NCBI RefSeq assembly: GCF_037094685.1
Contig: NZ_CP146614.1
Coordinates: forward strand, 5,456,001-5,520,000
Source: Massilia sp. METH4
Lineage (GTDB): Bacteria > Pseudomonadota > Gammaproteobacteria > Burkholderiales > Burkholderiaceae_D
Length of the DNA: 64,000 nucleotides
Reading direction: 5' to 3'
The position numbers and the translations under genes are program-made. Of this stretch, positions 51,421 through 60,111 are shown in pieces (position 1 is the stretch's first letter; every line of letters starts with the position of its first letter). Below the pieces are notes generated by a model. The model searched no databases, had not been told where the DNA came from, and saw only the letters and a program-made list of their open reading frames with translations.

Positions 51421-51474
51421 CTTGAACTTCAGTTCAATATACTGAATACTACATAAGCATATTGAACTTTGCAA
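51421..51474. promoter_or_regulatory. Divergent promoters and operator half-sites between kbl and the XRE regulator
   Basis: Half-sites TTGAAC (51422-51427) and GTTCAA (51432-51437) form a 16-base palindrome with a 4-base centre; a third TTGAAC lies at 51462-51467. On the minus strand, TTGCAA (51469-51474)-17-TAGTAT (51446-51451) could drive kbl. On the plus strand, TTGAAC (51422-51427)-17-AATACT (51445-51450) could drive the regulator. The two promoters overlap and contain the half-sites, so one protein could control both. Confidence 0.6.
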
Positions 51475-51480
51475 CCGCCA

Positions 51481-52059
51481 ATGATGAAATCACCCGTGCC
51501 GTCCAATGCCCCACCCGAGGTGGGCGCCGCCCTGCAACGCCTGCGCCTCGCTCGCGGCCTCACGCTGGAAGACCTGTCGCGCATTGCCGGCGTGTCGAAA
51601 TCGATGCTCTCCCAGATCGAACGCGAAAAGGCCAATCCCACCATCGCCATCACCTGGCGCCTTGCCAACGCGTTGGGTGTGCCGATCGGCGAGCTGCTGG
51701 CGGACGAGCAGCGCCCGGCAGACACGATCCGCGTGCTGGACGCCCACGAGACCCCCACGCTGCCCGGCAACCATGCCGGCTACGTGCTGCGCATCCTCGG
51801 CCCGATGGAACTGGCCGGCAAATACGAATGGTATGAATTGACCCTGGCGCCCGGTGGAGAGCTCGTGTCGCAGGCGCACGACCCGGGTACCACCGAACAC
51901 GTCACGCTGCTGCACGGCGCCATCGAAGTCGAAGTGGGGACGCACAAGAAAAAGGTCAAGCAAGGCGGCACGGCACGCTACCCGGCCGACCAGCAGCACG
52001 CGCTGCGCAATATCGGCAAGGCGGAGGCCAGGGCACTGCTGGTCGTGATACACCGCTGA
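51481..52059 (+). CDS. XRE-cupin transcriptional regulator
   Basis: A 192-residue regulator with an N-terminal HTH (about 14-70; 'LRLARGLTLEDLSRIAGVSKSMLSQIEREKANPTI') and a C-terminal cupin (about 115-190; 'PGTTEHVTLLHGAIEV'), the architecture of MltR/PuuR-like sensors of amino acids or polyamines. The ATG at 51481 is followed by another methionine; a TTG at 51469 is possible. It is divergent from kbl-tdh-sdaA, and the shared region carries TTGAAC half-sites, so it probably controls threonine/serine catabolism. The ligand bound by the cupin is unknown. Confidence 0.9.
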   Translation: MMKSPVPSNAPPEVGAALQRLRLARGLTLEDLSRIAGVSKSMLSQIEREKANPTIAITWRLANALGVPIGELLADEQRPADTIRVLDAHETPTLPGNHAGYVLRILGPMELAGKYEWYELTLAPGGELVSQAHDPGTTEHVTLLHGAIEVEVGTHKKKVKQGGTARYPADQQHALRNIGKAEARALLVVIHR

Positions 52060-52075
52060 GCGCGCACGGCCGTTA

Positions 52076-52135
52076 CTGCCGTGCTCCGCCCTGCCGTGCT
52101 CTGTCCTGCCGTGCTCTGTCCTGCCGTGCTCTGTA
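52076..52135. repeat. 15-base tandem repeat, four copies
   Basis: Four consecutive 15-base units of consensus CTGCCGTGCTCTGTC at 52076, 52091, 52106 and 52121. The middle two are identical; the first and last have one to three changes. It lies in the 125-base gap after the XRE gene and before the gamma-glutamylcyclotransferase-like gene. Confidence 0.9.
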
Positions 52136-52184
52136 TTTATACCGGCCCACCTACAATGCAGCCCTGTCCACGACAATTACCATC

Positions 52185-52757
52185 ATGAACATCGCCTGCA
52201 TTGCCTGGGGTTCACTACTGTGGAACCCCGGCCCCCTGAAACTGACCTCCGGCTGGCACCCGGGCGGACCGCACCTGCCCCTGGAATTCGCCCGCGACAG
52301 CGACGACAGCGACGAGCTCGCGCTGGTGCTGTGCCCCGGCGTGCCGCTCATCCCGACCTATTGGGCGTATGTGGACGCCGCCGACCTCGCCACGGCGCGC
52401 GCCATGCTCGCCGCAAGGGAAAAGATCGCCGCCGGCCACCCGGAATTCGTCGGCAGCGTCGCCGCTGTCGATAGCGCTCCCACGCTGCCCGGCATCGCCG
52501 CCTGGCTTGCCGAAAGCCGGATCGACGCCGCCATCTGGACGGCATTGCCGCCCAAGTTCGACGGCATCGGCGGGCGCATGCCTTCCGGGAGCGAAGCCGT
52601 GGATTTCCTCGCCAGCCTGCAAGGCGACACGCGCAAGGCTGCCGAGTTCTACGTGCGCCGCACGCCGCCGCACATCGATACACGCTACCGCCGCCTGATC
52701 GAAGCGCGGCTGGGCTGGAGTCCGTTGCCCGAAGCCGCCGTCACGCGCATGCGCTGA
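52185..52757 (+). CDS. Gamma-glutamylcyclotransferase-fold protein
   Basis: A 190-residue cytosolic protein with no signal peptide. The N-terminal 'IACIAWGSLLWNPGPLKL' resembles the YGSL substrate loop of GGCT/ChaC proteins, followed by 'GGPHLPLEFARDSDD' as in AIG2/GGCT-like folds. The rest has no motif I can name. The catalytic glutamate of GGCT could not be placed, so the activity is uncertain. It is 83 bases upstream of the large helicase on the same strand and may be co-transcribed, but a functional link is not shown. Confidence 0.65.
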   Translation: MNIACIAWGSLLWNPGPLKLTSGWHPGGPHLPLEFARDSDDSDELALVLCPGVPLIPTYWAYVDAADLATARAMLAAREKIAAGHPEFVGSVAAVDSAPTLPGIAAWLAESRIDAAIWTALPPKFDGIGGRMPSGSEAVDFLASLQGDTRKAAEFYVRRTPPHIDTRYRRLIEARLGWSPLPEAAVTRMR

Positions 52758-52840
52758 TTCGGGCACTGCCGTCCTTTCCGCGGGGACACCCTTCCTGATA
52801 ACATTGGCAAATCAGCCAGTCCCTGCCCCTTCCTCCGCCA

Positions 52841-55800
52841 ATGACACCAGACAACGCCGTCGCTCCCGCCACCGTAGCCGCCCCCCTGCCCTTGCCGGCC
52901 CCGCTCACGGCAATATTCACCGCCGACCCGGTCACCGGTTACGCGGCCATGCAGAACGACGTTCCCGCGGTGCGCAGCATTGCATTGACAAACGCCGGCA
53001 CCACCGCGCTGACGAACGTCGAGGTGACGCTCGGCTGCCGGCCCGCTTTCGCGGGCAGCTTGCAGCTGCGTTTCGAGCGGCTCGGAGCGGGCGAAACCCG
53101 CAGCATCGCGCCGGTCGCGCTGAAGCCCGACCATGCCTGGCCGGCGAGCCTGGACGAAGCGGAGCGCGCCGCCATCGTGCTCACCGCGACAGCCGATGGC
53201 CACGCATCGTTCGAAGCGGCGCACCCGATCGAGGTGCTGGCCTACGACCAGTGGGCCGGCACGCGCGCGCTGCCCGAACTGCTGGCGGCGTTCTGCATGC
53301 CCAACGCGCGTGTCGTGGATCGCCTGATCGCCGCCGCCTCGACCCTGCTGCGCGAGGTACCGGGCAGTCCGGCGATGGATGGTTATCAATCGCGCAATCG
53401 TGAGCGCGTCTGGCAGCAGGTGTCGGCGATGTACGGCGCGGTGCTCGCGCAAGACCTGCACTACGCCAATCCGCCGGCCTCGTTCGGCACGGACGGCCAG
53501 AAGATCCGCACGCCGGAACGCATCCTCGATACCAAGGTGGCGACTTGCCTCGACCTGGTGATGCTGTTCGCCTCCTGCCTGGAGCAGGCCGGCCTGCATC
53601 CGGTCGTGCTGCTCAAGGATGGCCACGCGTGGATCGGCGTGTGGCTGATCGACACCTGCTTCCCCACCGCGCTGGTGGACGACGCCCAGTCGGTGCGCAA
53701 GCGCGTGAGCTCGGGAGAACTGATGGTGTTCGAAACGACCGGCGTGGCGGGCGGCGGGCAATCGCTGCGCCTGGCCTGCCGCGCCGGCGAGGAACATCTC
53801 GCCGACGATGCCGGATTCCTGTGTGCGATCGACATCCGCCGCGCGCGCGAGCTGCATATCCGTCCGTTGCCTTCGCATGCGCCGTTGGCCGCGACGGCGC
53901 CGCAGGTGGAGCAGGAGGTGGAGCAGGAGGTGGAGCAAAACACGCCTGCCATCGAGCTCATGCCGGCGCTGCCGCCGCTCGACCCGGCGCTGCTGCCGAC
54001 GGGCGAGACCGCCGTGGACACGCCGGAAGGACGGCTGGCGCGCTGGAAGAGCCGCCTGCTCGACCTGACGCTGCGCAACCGGCTGCTCAACTTTAAGCCG
54101 TCGAAGACGACCCTGCGCGTGATCTGCCCCGTCCCCGGCGCCCTCGAGGACACGCTGGCCGAAGGCAAGGATTTCCGCCTGCGCGCCGCCCCGCCCCTGA
54201 TGACCGGCGCCGATCCGCGCGAGGCGCCCGCCTTCACGGCACGCACCGGCCAGGCACCGCTCGACGTGCTGGCGGAGGACGCGCTCGGCCGCCAGGAAAT
54301 CCTGGTCGACATACCGGAAGAGCAGCTCAATGCGCGCCTGCTGGAAATCCATCGCGCCGCCGCCACGAGCCTGGAGGAAGGCGGCGCCAACACGCTGTTC
54401 CTCGTGTTCGGCCTGCTGGAATGGAAGGAAGAACCGGGGGCGGAAAGCTCGCACCTGGCGCCGATCCTGATGGTGCCCGTCACGCTCGCGCGCCAGTCGG
54501 TGAGGAGCGGCTTCCGGCTGGCCCGGCACGACGACGAAGCGCTCGTCAATCCCACCCTGGTGCAGAAGCTGGCGCAGGATTTCGAGCTGAAGCTGCCCGC
54601 CTTCGACGTGCTGCCCACGGACGACAAGGGCATCGACGTGGCCGGCATCCTGCAGGCGTTCCGCCTGCACGTGGCCGAACTGAAAGGGTGGGAGGTGCAC
54701 GAGCAGGTCCACCTGGGCATCTTCTCGTTCACCAAGTACCTGATGTGGAAGGACTTGCAGGACCGGCACGCGCAACTGCGGGCGAACCCGGTGGTCGCGC
54801 AGCTGATCGACCATCCCGGCGAAGCGTTCGCGAGCGCCGACCTGGGCTTCGCGCCGCGCACCCTCGATGCCAGCCACCGGCCCGACGAGCTGTATGCCCC
54901 GCTGCTGTCGGACTCCTCGCAGCTGCGGGCGATCTGCGTGGCGGGCGGCGGCACCAACCTCGTCATCGAAGGCCCGCCCGGCACCGGCAAGAGCCAGACG
55001 ATCACGAACCTGATCGCCCACCTGCTGGCGACCGGCAAGTCGGTGCTGTTCGTCTCGGAAAAGATGGCCGCGCTGGAAGTCGTGCACCGCCGGCTGAACG
55101 CCGTCGGCCTGGGCCCGTTCAGCCTGGAACTGCATTCGTCGAAGGCCAAGAAGGCCGACGTGATCCGCCAGCTCGGCGTCGCGCTCGACGCGGCCGGCGC
55201 GCGCACCGTGAAGGACTGGGAGCTGGAAGCGGCCCGCCTGGCCGCCCTGCGCGCCGATCTCAACGACGTGGCCGTGGCGCTGCACCGCGTGCACCCGAAC
55301 GACCTGACGATCCACGCGGCGATCGGCACCTGCATCGAGCACGCCGGCGAGCGTGCCGCTCCCTTCGCGTGGACCGATCCCGACGCACATACCCGTACCG
55401 ACCTGGAAATCTGGCGCGAGACGACCCGCCAGATCGGCGCGCTGGCCAGCCAGTTGCCCACGCTCGCGAACCATCCTCTGGGCCGGATCGGCACCGCCGC
55501 CTGGTCGCCCTCCTGGGAACAGGACTTGCTGGAAAGCGCCGGCGCGCTGGCCGCGCGGGTCGCGGCACTGGCCGACGCCGCCGCGGCCCCGCTGCGGCTG
55601 CTGGGTGCGGGCGCGGATGGCCTGTCGCTGGACGACCTGGCGGTGCTGGACCGGCTGGCCGATCTCCTGCTGGCCGCACCGCGCATTCCGGCCGGGGTCG
55701 CGAAGGCGGCGCACGACGACGCGGCGCTGGCCCGGCTCGCGGCATTGCGCGAGCACGGCGTGGCGCGCAACCGGGCTTGGGAGACCCTGGCCGGGTGCTA

Positions 55801-58792
55801 TGCGGAAGCCGTCACCGGCCTGTCCGCCGCCGAACTGCGCCGCGAGTGGGTGGCCGCCCAGGCAGCCTGGTGGCCGAAGAGCTGGCTCGCCGGGCGCGCC
55901 TTGCAAAAGCGCCTGCAAACCTACCGTACCGATGGCCAGCGGCCCGGCGACGCCGACGTGGCGGCGCTGCTCGAAGCGCTGGCGCAGATCAACGAACACG
56001 ATGCGGCGCTGGCCGCGATGGGTGCCGAAGCCATTGTTTTGTTGCAAGCGGAGTTCACGGCCCACCGCACGGACTGGGAGGCCGTCGCGCGCGCGGAGCG
56101 CTGGGCCAGGGACTTTGCCGGCGCCATTGCGCGCCTGGCGGGCGGCGACCCGCAACTGGCGGGGTCGGTGCGCGCGAACCTGCTCCCCTGCGTTACGGAA
56201 AACCGCATGCTGCTGGCGCCGGGCATGCCGGTTGCAAACGAACTGGCCCGGTATCGGGAGGCGTGGCGCGAGTTTTCCACGCAGCTGCGGCAGACCTCGA
56301 ATCTCGGAGGATGTGGCGACAACCTCGGTCTGCACGCGGCGGCTGCCGACGCGCTGGCGCAGGTCGCGGCCATCGTGCAGGGCTGGCAGCAGAACGCGCG
56401 GCAGTTGCGGCCATGGTGCCTGTGGCAAGGCGCCCGCGCCCGCGCCGTGAACAGCGGCCTGCAAGGCATCGTCGTGGCGCTGGAAACGGGCGAAGTGCCG
56501 CTCGCCCGCGTGCCGGACTTCTTCGAATACAGTTACCGCAACTGGTGGGTCCGCAAGGCCATCGACAGGGAACCGGTCCTGTGCGCGTTTTCCAGCGCCG
56601 ACCATGAACGCAAGATCCGCGAATTCCGCCTGGCGGACGAGCGTTTCCAGCAGCTGACGCAGCAATACGTGGCCGCGGCGCTGGCGGCACGCATTCCAGC
56701 TGCCGCGACGCTGGCCACCGGGTCGGACTCGGAGCTGGGCCGCGTGCGTCGCGAATTGCAGAAGCAGCGCCGGCACATGCCGATACGGCAGCTGATCGCC
56801 GGCCTGCCGACCCTGCTGCCGCGCCTGAAGCCCTGCCTGCTGATGTCGCCGCTGTCCGTGGCGCAGTATCTCGACGCTGGCCATGCCCAGTTCGACGTCG
56901 TGATCTTCGACGAGGCGTCGCAGATCCCCGTGTGGGACGCGGTGGGTGCGATCGCCCGCGGCCGGCAGCTCGTCTGCGTGGGCGACCCGAAGCAGCTGCC
57001 GCCAACGAGCTTCTTCCACCGGGCCGACGAGGGCGAGGAAGGCGCCGGGGAAACCGAGGTGCAGGACCTGGAAAGCATCCTGGACGAATGTCTCGGCATC
57101 GGCCTGCCGGAATTGACCTTGAACTGGCACTACCGGAGCCGCCACGAAAGCCTGATCGCGTTCAGCAACGCCACCTATTACGGCAACGAGCTGGTGACGT
57201 TCCCCTCGCCCGTGACCGAGGACACGGCGGTGCGCTTCCGGCACGTGCCAGGCGTGTACGACCGGGGCGGCACGAAGACGAACCGCGCCGAGGCCGAAGC
57301 GATCGTGGCCGCCATCGAGCAGCATTACCTCGATGCCGCCCGCAGCCGGCAGACGCTGGGCGTGGTGACCTTCAACAGCGCGCAGCAGGCCCTGATCGAA
57401 CGCTTGCTGGAGGAACGGCGGCGCGCCAACGCGGCGCTCGACGCGGCGATCGCCGCGCCGGCACAGGAAGCCCTGTTCGTCAAGAACCTGGAAAACGTGC
57501 AGGGCGACGAGCGGGACGTCATCCTGTTCTCCGTCACCTACGGCCCGGATGCGCAGGGCAAGGTGAGCCTGAATTTCGGCCCGCTGAACCTGGAGGGCGG
57601 CCAGCGCCGCCTGAACGTGGCGATTTCCCGCGCGCGGCAAGCCGTCGTCATCTTCAGCACGCTGTTGCCCGAACAGATCGACCTGGCGCGGGTGCGCGCC
57701 GCCGGGGTGCGCGACCTGCGCAACTACCTCGAATTCGCGCTGCGCGGGGCGCCGGCGCTGGCGCGGCAAGCGCAAGGCGCCGCCCGGGAAATCGCCGGCG
57801 GCTGCGAGCGCCAGATCGCCGCGGCGCTACGGGAACGGGGCTGGACGGTGCACGAGCAGGTCGGCGTGTCCGGCTATCGGCTGGACCTGGGCGTGGTGGA
57901 CCCGCGCGCGGCCGGCCGCTACCTGCTGGGCATCGAGTGCGACGGCCCGTCGTACCACTCCGGCGCCACGGCGCGCGACCGCGACCGCCTGCGCCAGCAC
58001 GTGCTGGAGGGGCTGGGCTGGAATCTGTTCCGCGTCTGGTCGACCGACTGGTGGCTCGATCCCGATGAGCCGCTCGGGCGCCTGCTGGCCCGGCTCGACG
58101 CGCTGGTGAGTCAGGAGGAATCCGTGGTCGAGCCGCCCCCTGCCGGGGAAACGCTGGAGGAAGCGCCGACGGCGCTGCCGGCCGAGCCGATGCCCGCAGA
58201 CGCCGGGGCCGGGGCCGAAGCCGCGCCGGCGCGGCCGGACGATGCGAACCTCTACATACCGGTCGCGCTGCCGAAGGGCGACCCCGAGCGTTTTTACGAA
58301 CCGGCGTCCAGTGCCGAACAGCGGCACCAGCTGGGCCGCGTCATCCATGAGGAAGGGCCGGTCGCGCAGGCCGTGCTGCTGCGCCGGATCATCCGCGCCT
58401 GGGGCCTGGCGCGCACCGGCTCGCGCATCGAAAAGCACCTGGCGGCGCTGCTCCCTGCGAACCAGCGCATGACCACCGAAGGCGGCGTGTTCTACTGGCC
58501 CGAGCACCTCGACCCGGCGGCGTGGACGGGCTTCCGCCTGCCGGGCGGGGAAGCGGAAGCGCGGCGCGCCATCGACGAGATCGCGCTGGAAGAGCTGGGC
58601 AATATCGCGCTGTACGTGCTGGGCCAGCAAGGCGGCACCACCCAGGCCGGGCTGGCCCGCGCGGTGTGCCGGCTGCTGGGCATGGCGCGCACGAGCGCCG
58701 AGGCGGAAGACCGGATCGGCCGCGCGCTGGGGCACGGCCGTGTCGCGGAACTGATTGCCGTCGCCGAGGGCGTGGTGTCGCTGCGCGGCTGA
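52841..58792 (+). CDS. DUF4011/SF1 helicase/Vsr-type nuclease/DUF3320 protein with transglutaminase-like N-terminus
   Basis: A 1983-residue multidomain protein. Residues about 20-130 look like an Ig-like beta domain. Residues about 150-310 form a transglutaminase-like fold with C236 ('ATCLDLVMLF'), H262 ('DGHAWIG') and D280/D281. After a Val-Glu-Gln-Glu repeat linker, DUF4011 begins near 398 ('SRLLDLTLRNRLLNF'). The SF1 helicase has Walker A 'GPPGTGKSQ' (about 711-719), Walker B 'DEAS' (1357-1360), 'VGDPKQLPPT', 'ENVQGDERDVI' (about 1553) and 'RRLNVAISRAR'. A PD-(D/E)xK nuclease of Vsr/MTES_1575 type follows, with D1682 and E1699-x-D1701. DUF3320 ends the chain (about 1800-1975). The long inserted helicase helical region is Ala/Leu-rich. 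Candidate single-gene antiphage protein (Hhe-like); function not proven. Confidence 0.9.
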   Translation: MTPDNAVAPATVAAPLPLPAPLTAIFTADPVTGYAAMQNDVPAVRSIALTNAGTTALTNVEVTLGCRPAFAGSLQLRFERLGAGETRSIAPVALKPDHAWPASLDEAERAAIVLTATADGHASFEAAHPIEVLAYDQWAGTRALPELLAAFCMPNARVVDRLIAAASTLLREVPGSPAMDGYQSRNRERVWQQVSAMYGAVLAQDLHYANPPASFGTDGQKIRTPERILDTKVATCLDLVMLFASCLEQAGLHPVVLLKDGHAWIGVWLIDTCFPTALVDDAQSVRKRVSSGELMVFETTGVAGGGQSLRLACRAGEEHLADDAGFLCAIDIRRARELHIRPLPSHAPLAATAPQVEQEVEQEVEQNTPAIELMPALPPLDPALLPTGETAVDTPEGRLARWKSRLLDLTLRNRLLNFKPSKTTLRVICPVPGALEDTLAEGKDFRLRAAPPLMTGADPREAPAFTARTGQAPLDVLAEDALGRQEILVDIPEEQLNARLLEIHRAAATSLEEGGANTLFLVFGLLEWKEEPGAESSHLAPILMVPVTLARQSVRSGFRLARHDDEALVNPTLVQKLAQDFELKLPAFDVLPTDDKGIDVAGILQAFRLHVAELKGWEVHEQVHLGIFSFTKYLMWKDLQDRHAQLRANPVVAQLIDHPGEAFASADLGFAPRTLDASHRPDELYAPLLSDSSQLRAICVAGGGTNLVIEGPPGTGKSQTITNLIAHLLATGKSVLFVSEKMAALEVVHRRLNAVGLGPFSLELHSSKAKKADVIRQLGVALDAAGARTVKDWELEAARLAALRADLNDVAVALHRVHPNDLTIHAAIGTCIEHAGERAAPFAWTDPDAHTRTDLEIWRETTRQIGALASQLPTLANHPLGRIGTAAWSPSWEQDLLESAGALAARVAALADAAAAPLRLLGAGADGLSLDDLAVLDRLADLLLAAPRIPAGVAKAAHDDAALARLAALREHGVARNRAWETLAGCYAEAVTGLSAAELRREWVAAQAAWWPKSWLAGRALQKRLQTYRTDGQRPGDADVAALLEALAQINEHDAALAAMGAEAIVLLQAEFTAHRTDWEAVARAERWARDFAGAIARLAGGDPQLAGSVRANLLPCVTENRMLLAPGMPVANELARYREAWREFSTQLRQTSNLGGCGDNLGLHAAAADALAQVAAIVQGWQQNARQLRPWCLWQGARARAVNSGLQGIVVALETGEVPLARVPDFFEYSYRNWWVRKAIDREPVLCAFSSADHERKIREFRLADERFQQLTQQYVAAALAARIPAAATLATGSDSELGRVRRELQKQRRHMPIRQLIAGLPTLLPRLKPCLLMSPLSVAQYLDAGHAQFDVVIFDEASQIPVWDAVGAIARGRQLVCVGDPKQLPPTSFFHRADEGEEGAGETEVQDLESILDECLGIGLPELTLNWHYRSRHESLIAFSNATYYGNELVTFPSPVTEDTAVRFRHVPGVYDRGGTKTNRAEAEAIVAAIEQHYLDAARSRQTLGVVTFNSAQQALIERLLEERRRANAALDAAIAAPAQEALFVKNLENVQGDERDVILFSVTYGPDAQGKVSLNFGPLNLEGGQRRLNVAISRARQAVVIFSTLLPEQIDLARVRAAGVRDLRNYLEFALRGAPALARQAQGAAREIAGGCERQIAAALRERGWTVHEQVGVSGYRLDLGVVDPRAAGRYLLGIECDGPSYHSGATARDRDRLRQHVLEGLGWNLFRVWSTDWWLDPDEPLGRLLARLDALVSQEESVVEPPPAGETLEEAPTALPAEPMPADAGAGAEAAPARPDDANLYIPVALPKGDPERFYEPASSAEQRHQLGRVIHEEGPVAQAVLLRRIIRAWGLARTGSRIEKHLAALLPANQRMTTEGGVFYWPEHLDPAAWTGFRLPGGEAEARRAIDEIALEELGNIALYVLGQQGGTTQAGLARAVCRLLGMARTSAEAEDRIGRALGHGRVAELIAVAEGVVSLRG
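53906..53940 (+). repeat. In-frame 12-base repeat in the helicase linker
   Basis: GTGGAGCAGGAG occurs at 53906 and 53918, followed by a partial third copy at 53930, encoding Val-Glu-Gln-Glu repeats between the transglutaminase-like domain and DUF4011. Changes in copy number would lengthen or shorten the linker without a frameshift. Confidence 0.8.
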
Positions 58793-58802
58793 CGGCTCGA
58801 AC

Positions 58803-59057
58803 TCAATCGAACGGGTTGGCGACCTTCTTGACGTCGGGCGCCGGCAAGGCCGCCGGCAAATCCTTCTGGCCTTCCAGCCTGGCCAGGGCGGCGCCCAGCA
58901 GCTGGTGCAGGGCGCGGGTGTCTTCCAGACCCTTTTTATCCATCGTCAGGTCGATGTCGCCGTCGATCGTGATCCGGTCCAGGCGGTTCTCGATCGTCAG
59001 GCCGCCGATCCGCAGCACGTCGGCCTCGTTCGCATAGGGGATGAATTTTTTGCTCAT
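58803..59057 (-). CDS. Small conserved protein of 84 residues
   Basis: An acidic, soluble 84-residue protein starting 'MSKKFIPYANEADVLRIGGLTIENRLDRITIDGDIDLTMDKKG'. The alternating hydrophobic pattern suggests a small beta-sheet part and a C-terminal helix ('TRALHQLLGAALARLEG'). No motif or signal peptide. It converges with the helicase gene (10 bases between stops) and is followed by the nuclease gene on the same strand, 27 bases away. I do not recognise its function; similar short proteins are seen in related betaproteobacteria. Confidence 0.75.
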   Translation of the reverse strand: MSKKFIPYANEADVLRIGGLTIENRLDRITIDGDIDLTMDKKGLEDTRALHQLLGAALARLEGQKDLPAALPAPDVKKVANPFD

Positions 59058-59084
59058 GTGCGTCGTCCTCCGTTAATCTTGCCG

Positions 59085-59855
59085 TCAGCCTTTACGTTTG
59101 GTGGTCTTCGGCAGCTTCAGCATCACCTCTTTCTGCCGCTTCGTGAGCGAAGGTATCAGATCGATGCCGATCCTGCTTTCCAGTTGCGCGATCGTCATCG
59201 TCTCCGGCTTCGCATCGGCCTCGTTGGCCACGAACCATGCCCCGCCGGCCCCCTGGCGCGGGCTGTACACCACCTTGTACAGGTGGCTGGGCACCAGCAC
59301 ATTGCCGACCTTGCGCAGGTCGGCGCCCAGGAAGGCCGGCCCGGTGATCACGTACAGGTCGCCCTCCTTCTTGACCATCTTGCGCACCGCGTTCTCGATG
59401 CCGGCCCAGATGTGGCGGTTGTTGTCGGCATCCTGCGGCACCATGTTCGCCAGCGTGAAGCTCTGGTACTGGCTCGTCTCGTCCGGCATATTGCCGCTCG
59501 GCGCCATGTGGCCGCGGTCGAAGCCGCTGCGCGCATAGTCGGCCAGTTCGGCGCGCTGCGCCTTCGGCAGGCGCGGCTCGGCGTGGAATGCGTTATCGCG
59601 CGACATGTCCTCGGCCTGCGCGATGCGGCGCGCGGTCAGGTGCTCGGCCGACCACAGCGGCGTGCGCGTCACGCCGGAATGCATGACCCCGAACACCTTG
59701 TAGCACAGCTCGCGCGTGGCGCGCGCCATCTTGTCGTTGAGGATGCGCGGTGCCTGGCCTTCCACGTAATGCTGGGGGCAGGATTCGGAAGCGTGAACGG
59801 CGGGGGCGAGGAGTACCGCCGCGAGTGCGGCGGCTTGAAGCGGGCGGATGAACAT
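59085..59855 (-). CDS. Secreted DNA/RNA non-specific endonuclease
   Basis: A 256-residue beta-beta-alpha-metal nuclease of the NUC1/Serratia family, which cuts single- and double-stranded DNA and RNA with Mg2+. A signal peptide at 1-22 ('AAALAAVLLAPAVHA') sends it to the periplasm or outside. The active site 'DRGHMAPSGNM' has the general-base histidine (H116), and 'ANMVPQDADNNRHIW' holds the metal asparagine. Two cysteines (C26, C51) could form a disulphide. The start at 59855 puts the signal peptide first; a longer frame begins at 59876. It follows the 84-residue gene on the map but is transcribed first. Confidence 0.93.
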   Translation of the reverse strand: MFIRPLQAAALAAVLLAPAVHASESCPQHYVEGQAPRILNDKMARATRELCYKVFGVMHSGVTRTPLWSAEHLTARRIAQAEDMSRDNAFHAEPRLPKAQRAELADYARSGFDRGHMAPSGNMPDETSQYQSFTLANMVPQDADNNRHIWAGIENAVRKMVKKEGDLYVITGPAFLGADLRKVGNVLVPSHLYKVVYSPRQGAGGAWFVANEADAKPETMTIAQLESRIGIDLIPSLTKRQKEVMLKLPKTTKRKG

Positions 59856-60111
59856 CGGGGTAGCGGCTGTCAGCATGAATGCGGGAGACGCATTCTAACG
59901 GCCGCTCTTCAATGGGAGCAAGCGCGTCGGGGGCAGGTTTACACCGAACGGCAGAGGCCGGGGTCAGACCCGTCGAGGCGCAGCCTTCAAGAAGCAAAGC
60001 TCCTCGCCGGCGTAGCGGCAGGGGCTTGCAAGCCCCTGCTCCGTCCTTCCCTCAGGGCTTGCACCTGGGTGCTACATGCCGAACTGCCTGTCCCCCGAAC
60101 AAAGGACCCGC

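Noticed and set aside
52685..57775. 1696-residue open frame on the minus strand opposite the helicase
   Set aside because: It is antisense to a gene with clear helicase and nuclease motifs. Its composition (Arg/Gln/His/Ala-rich, no domain) is that of a high-GC shadow frame.
59877..60111. Gene or ncRNA between the nuclease and the charged-protein gene
   Set aside because: No supported frame or stable hairpin with a terminator; only the GGGGTCAGACCC word was notable.
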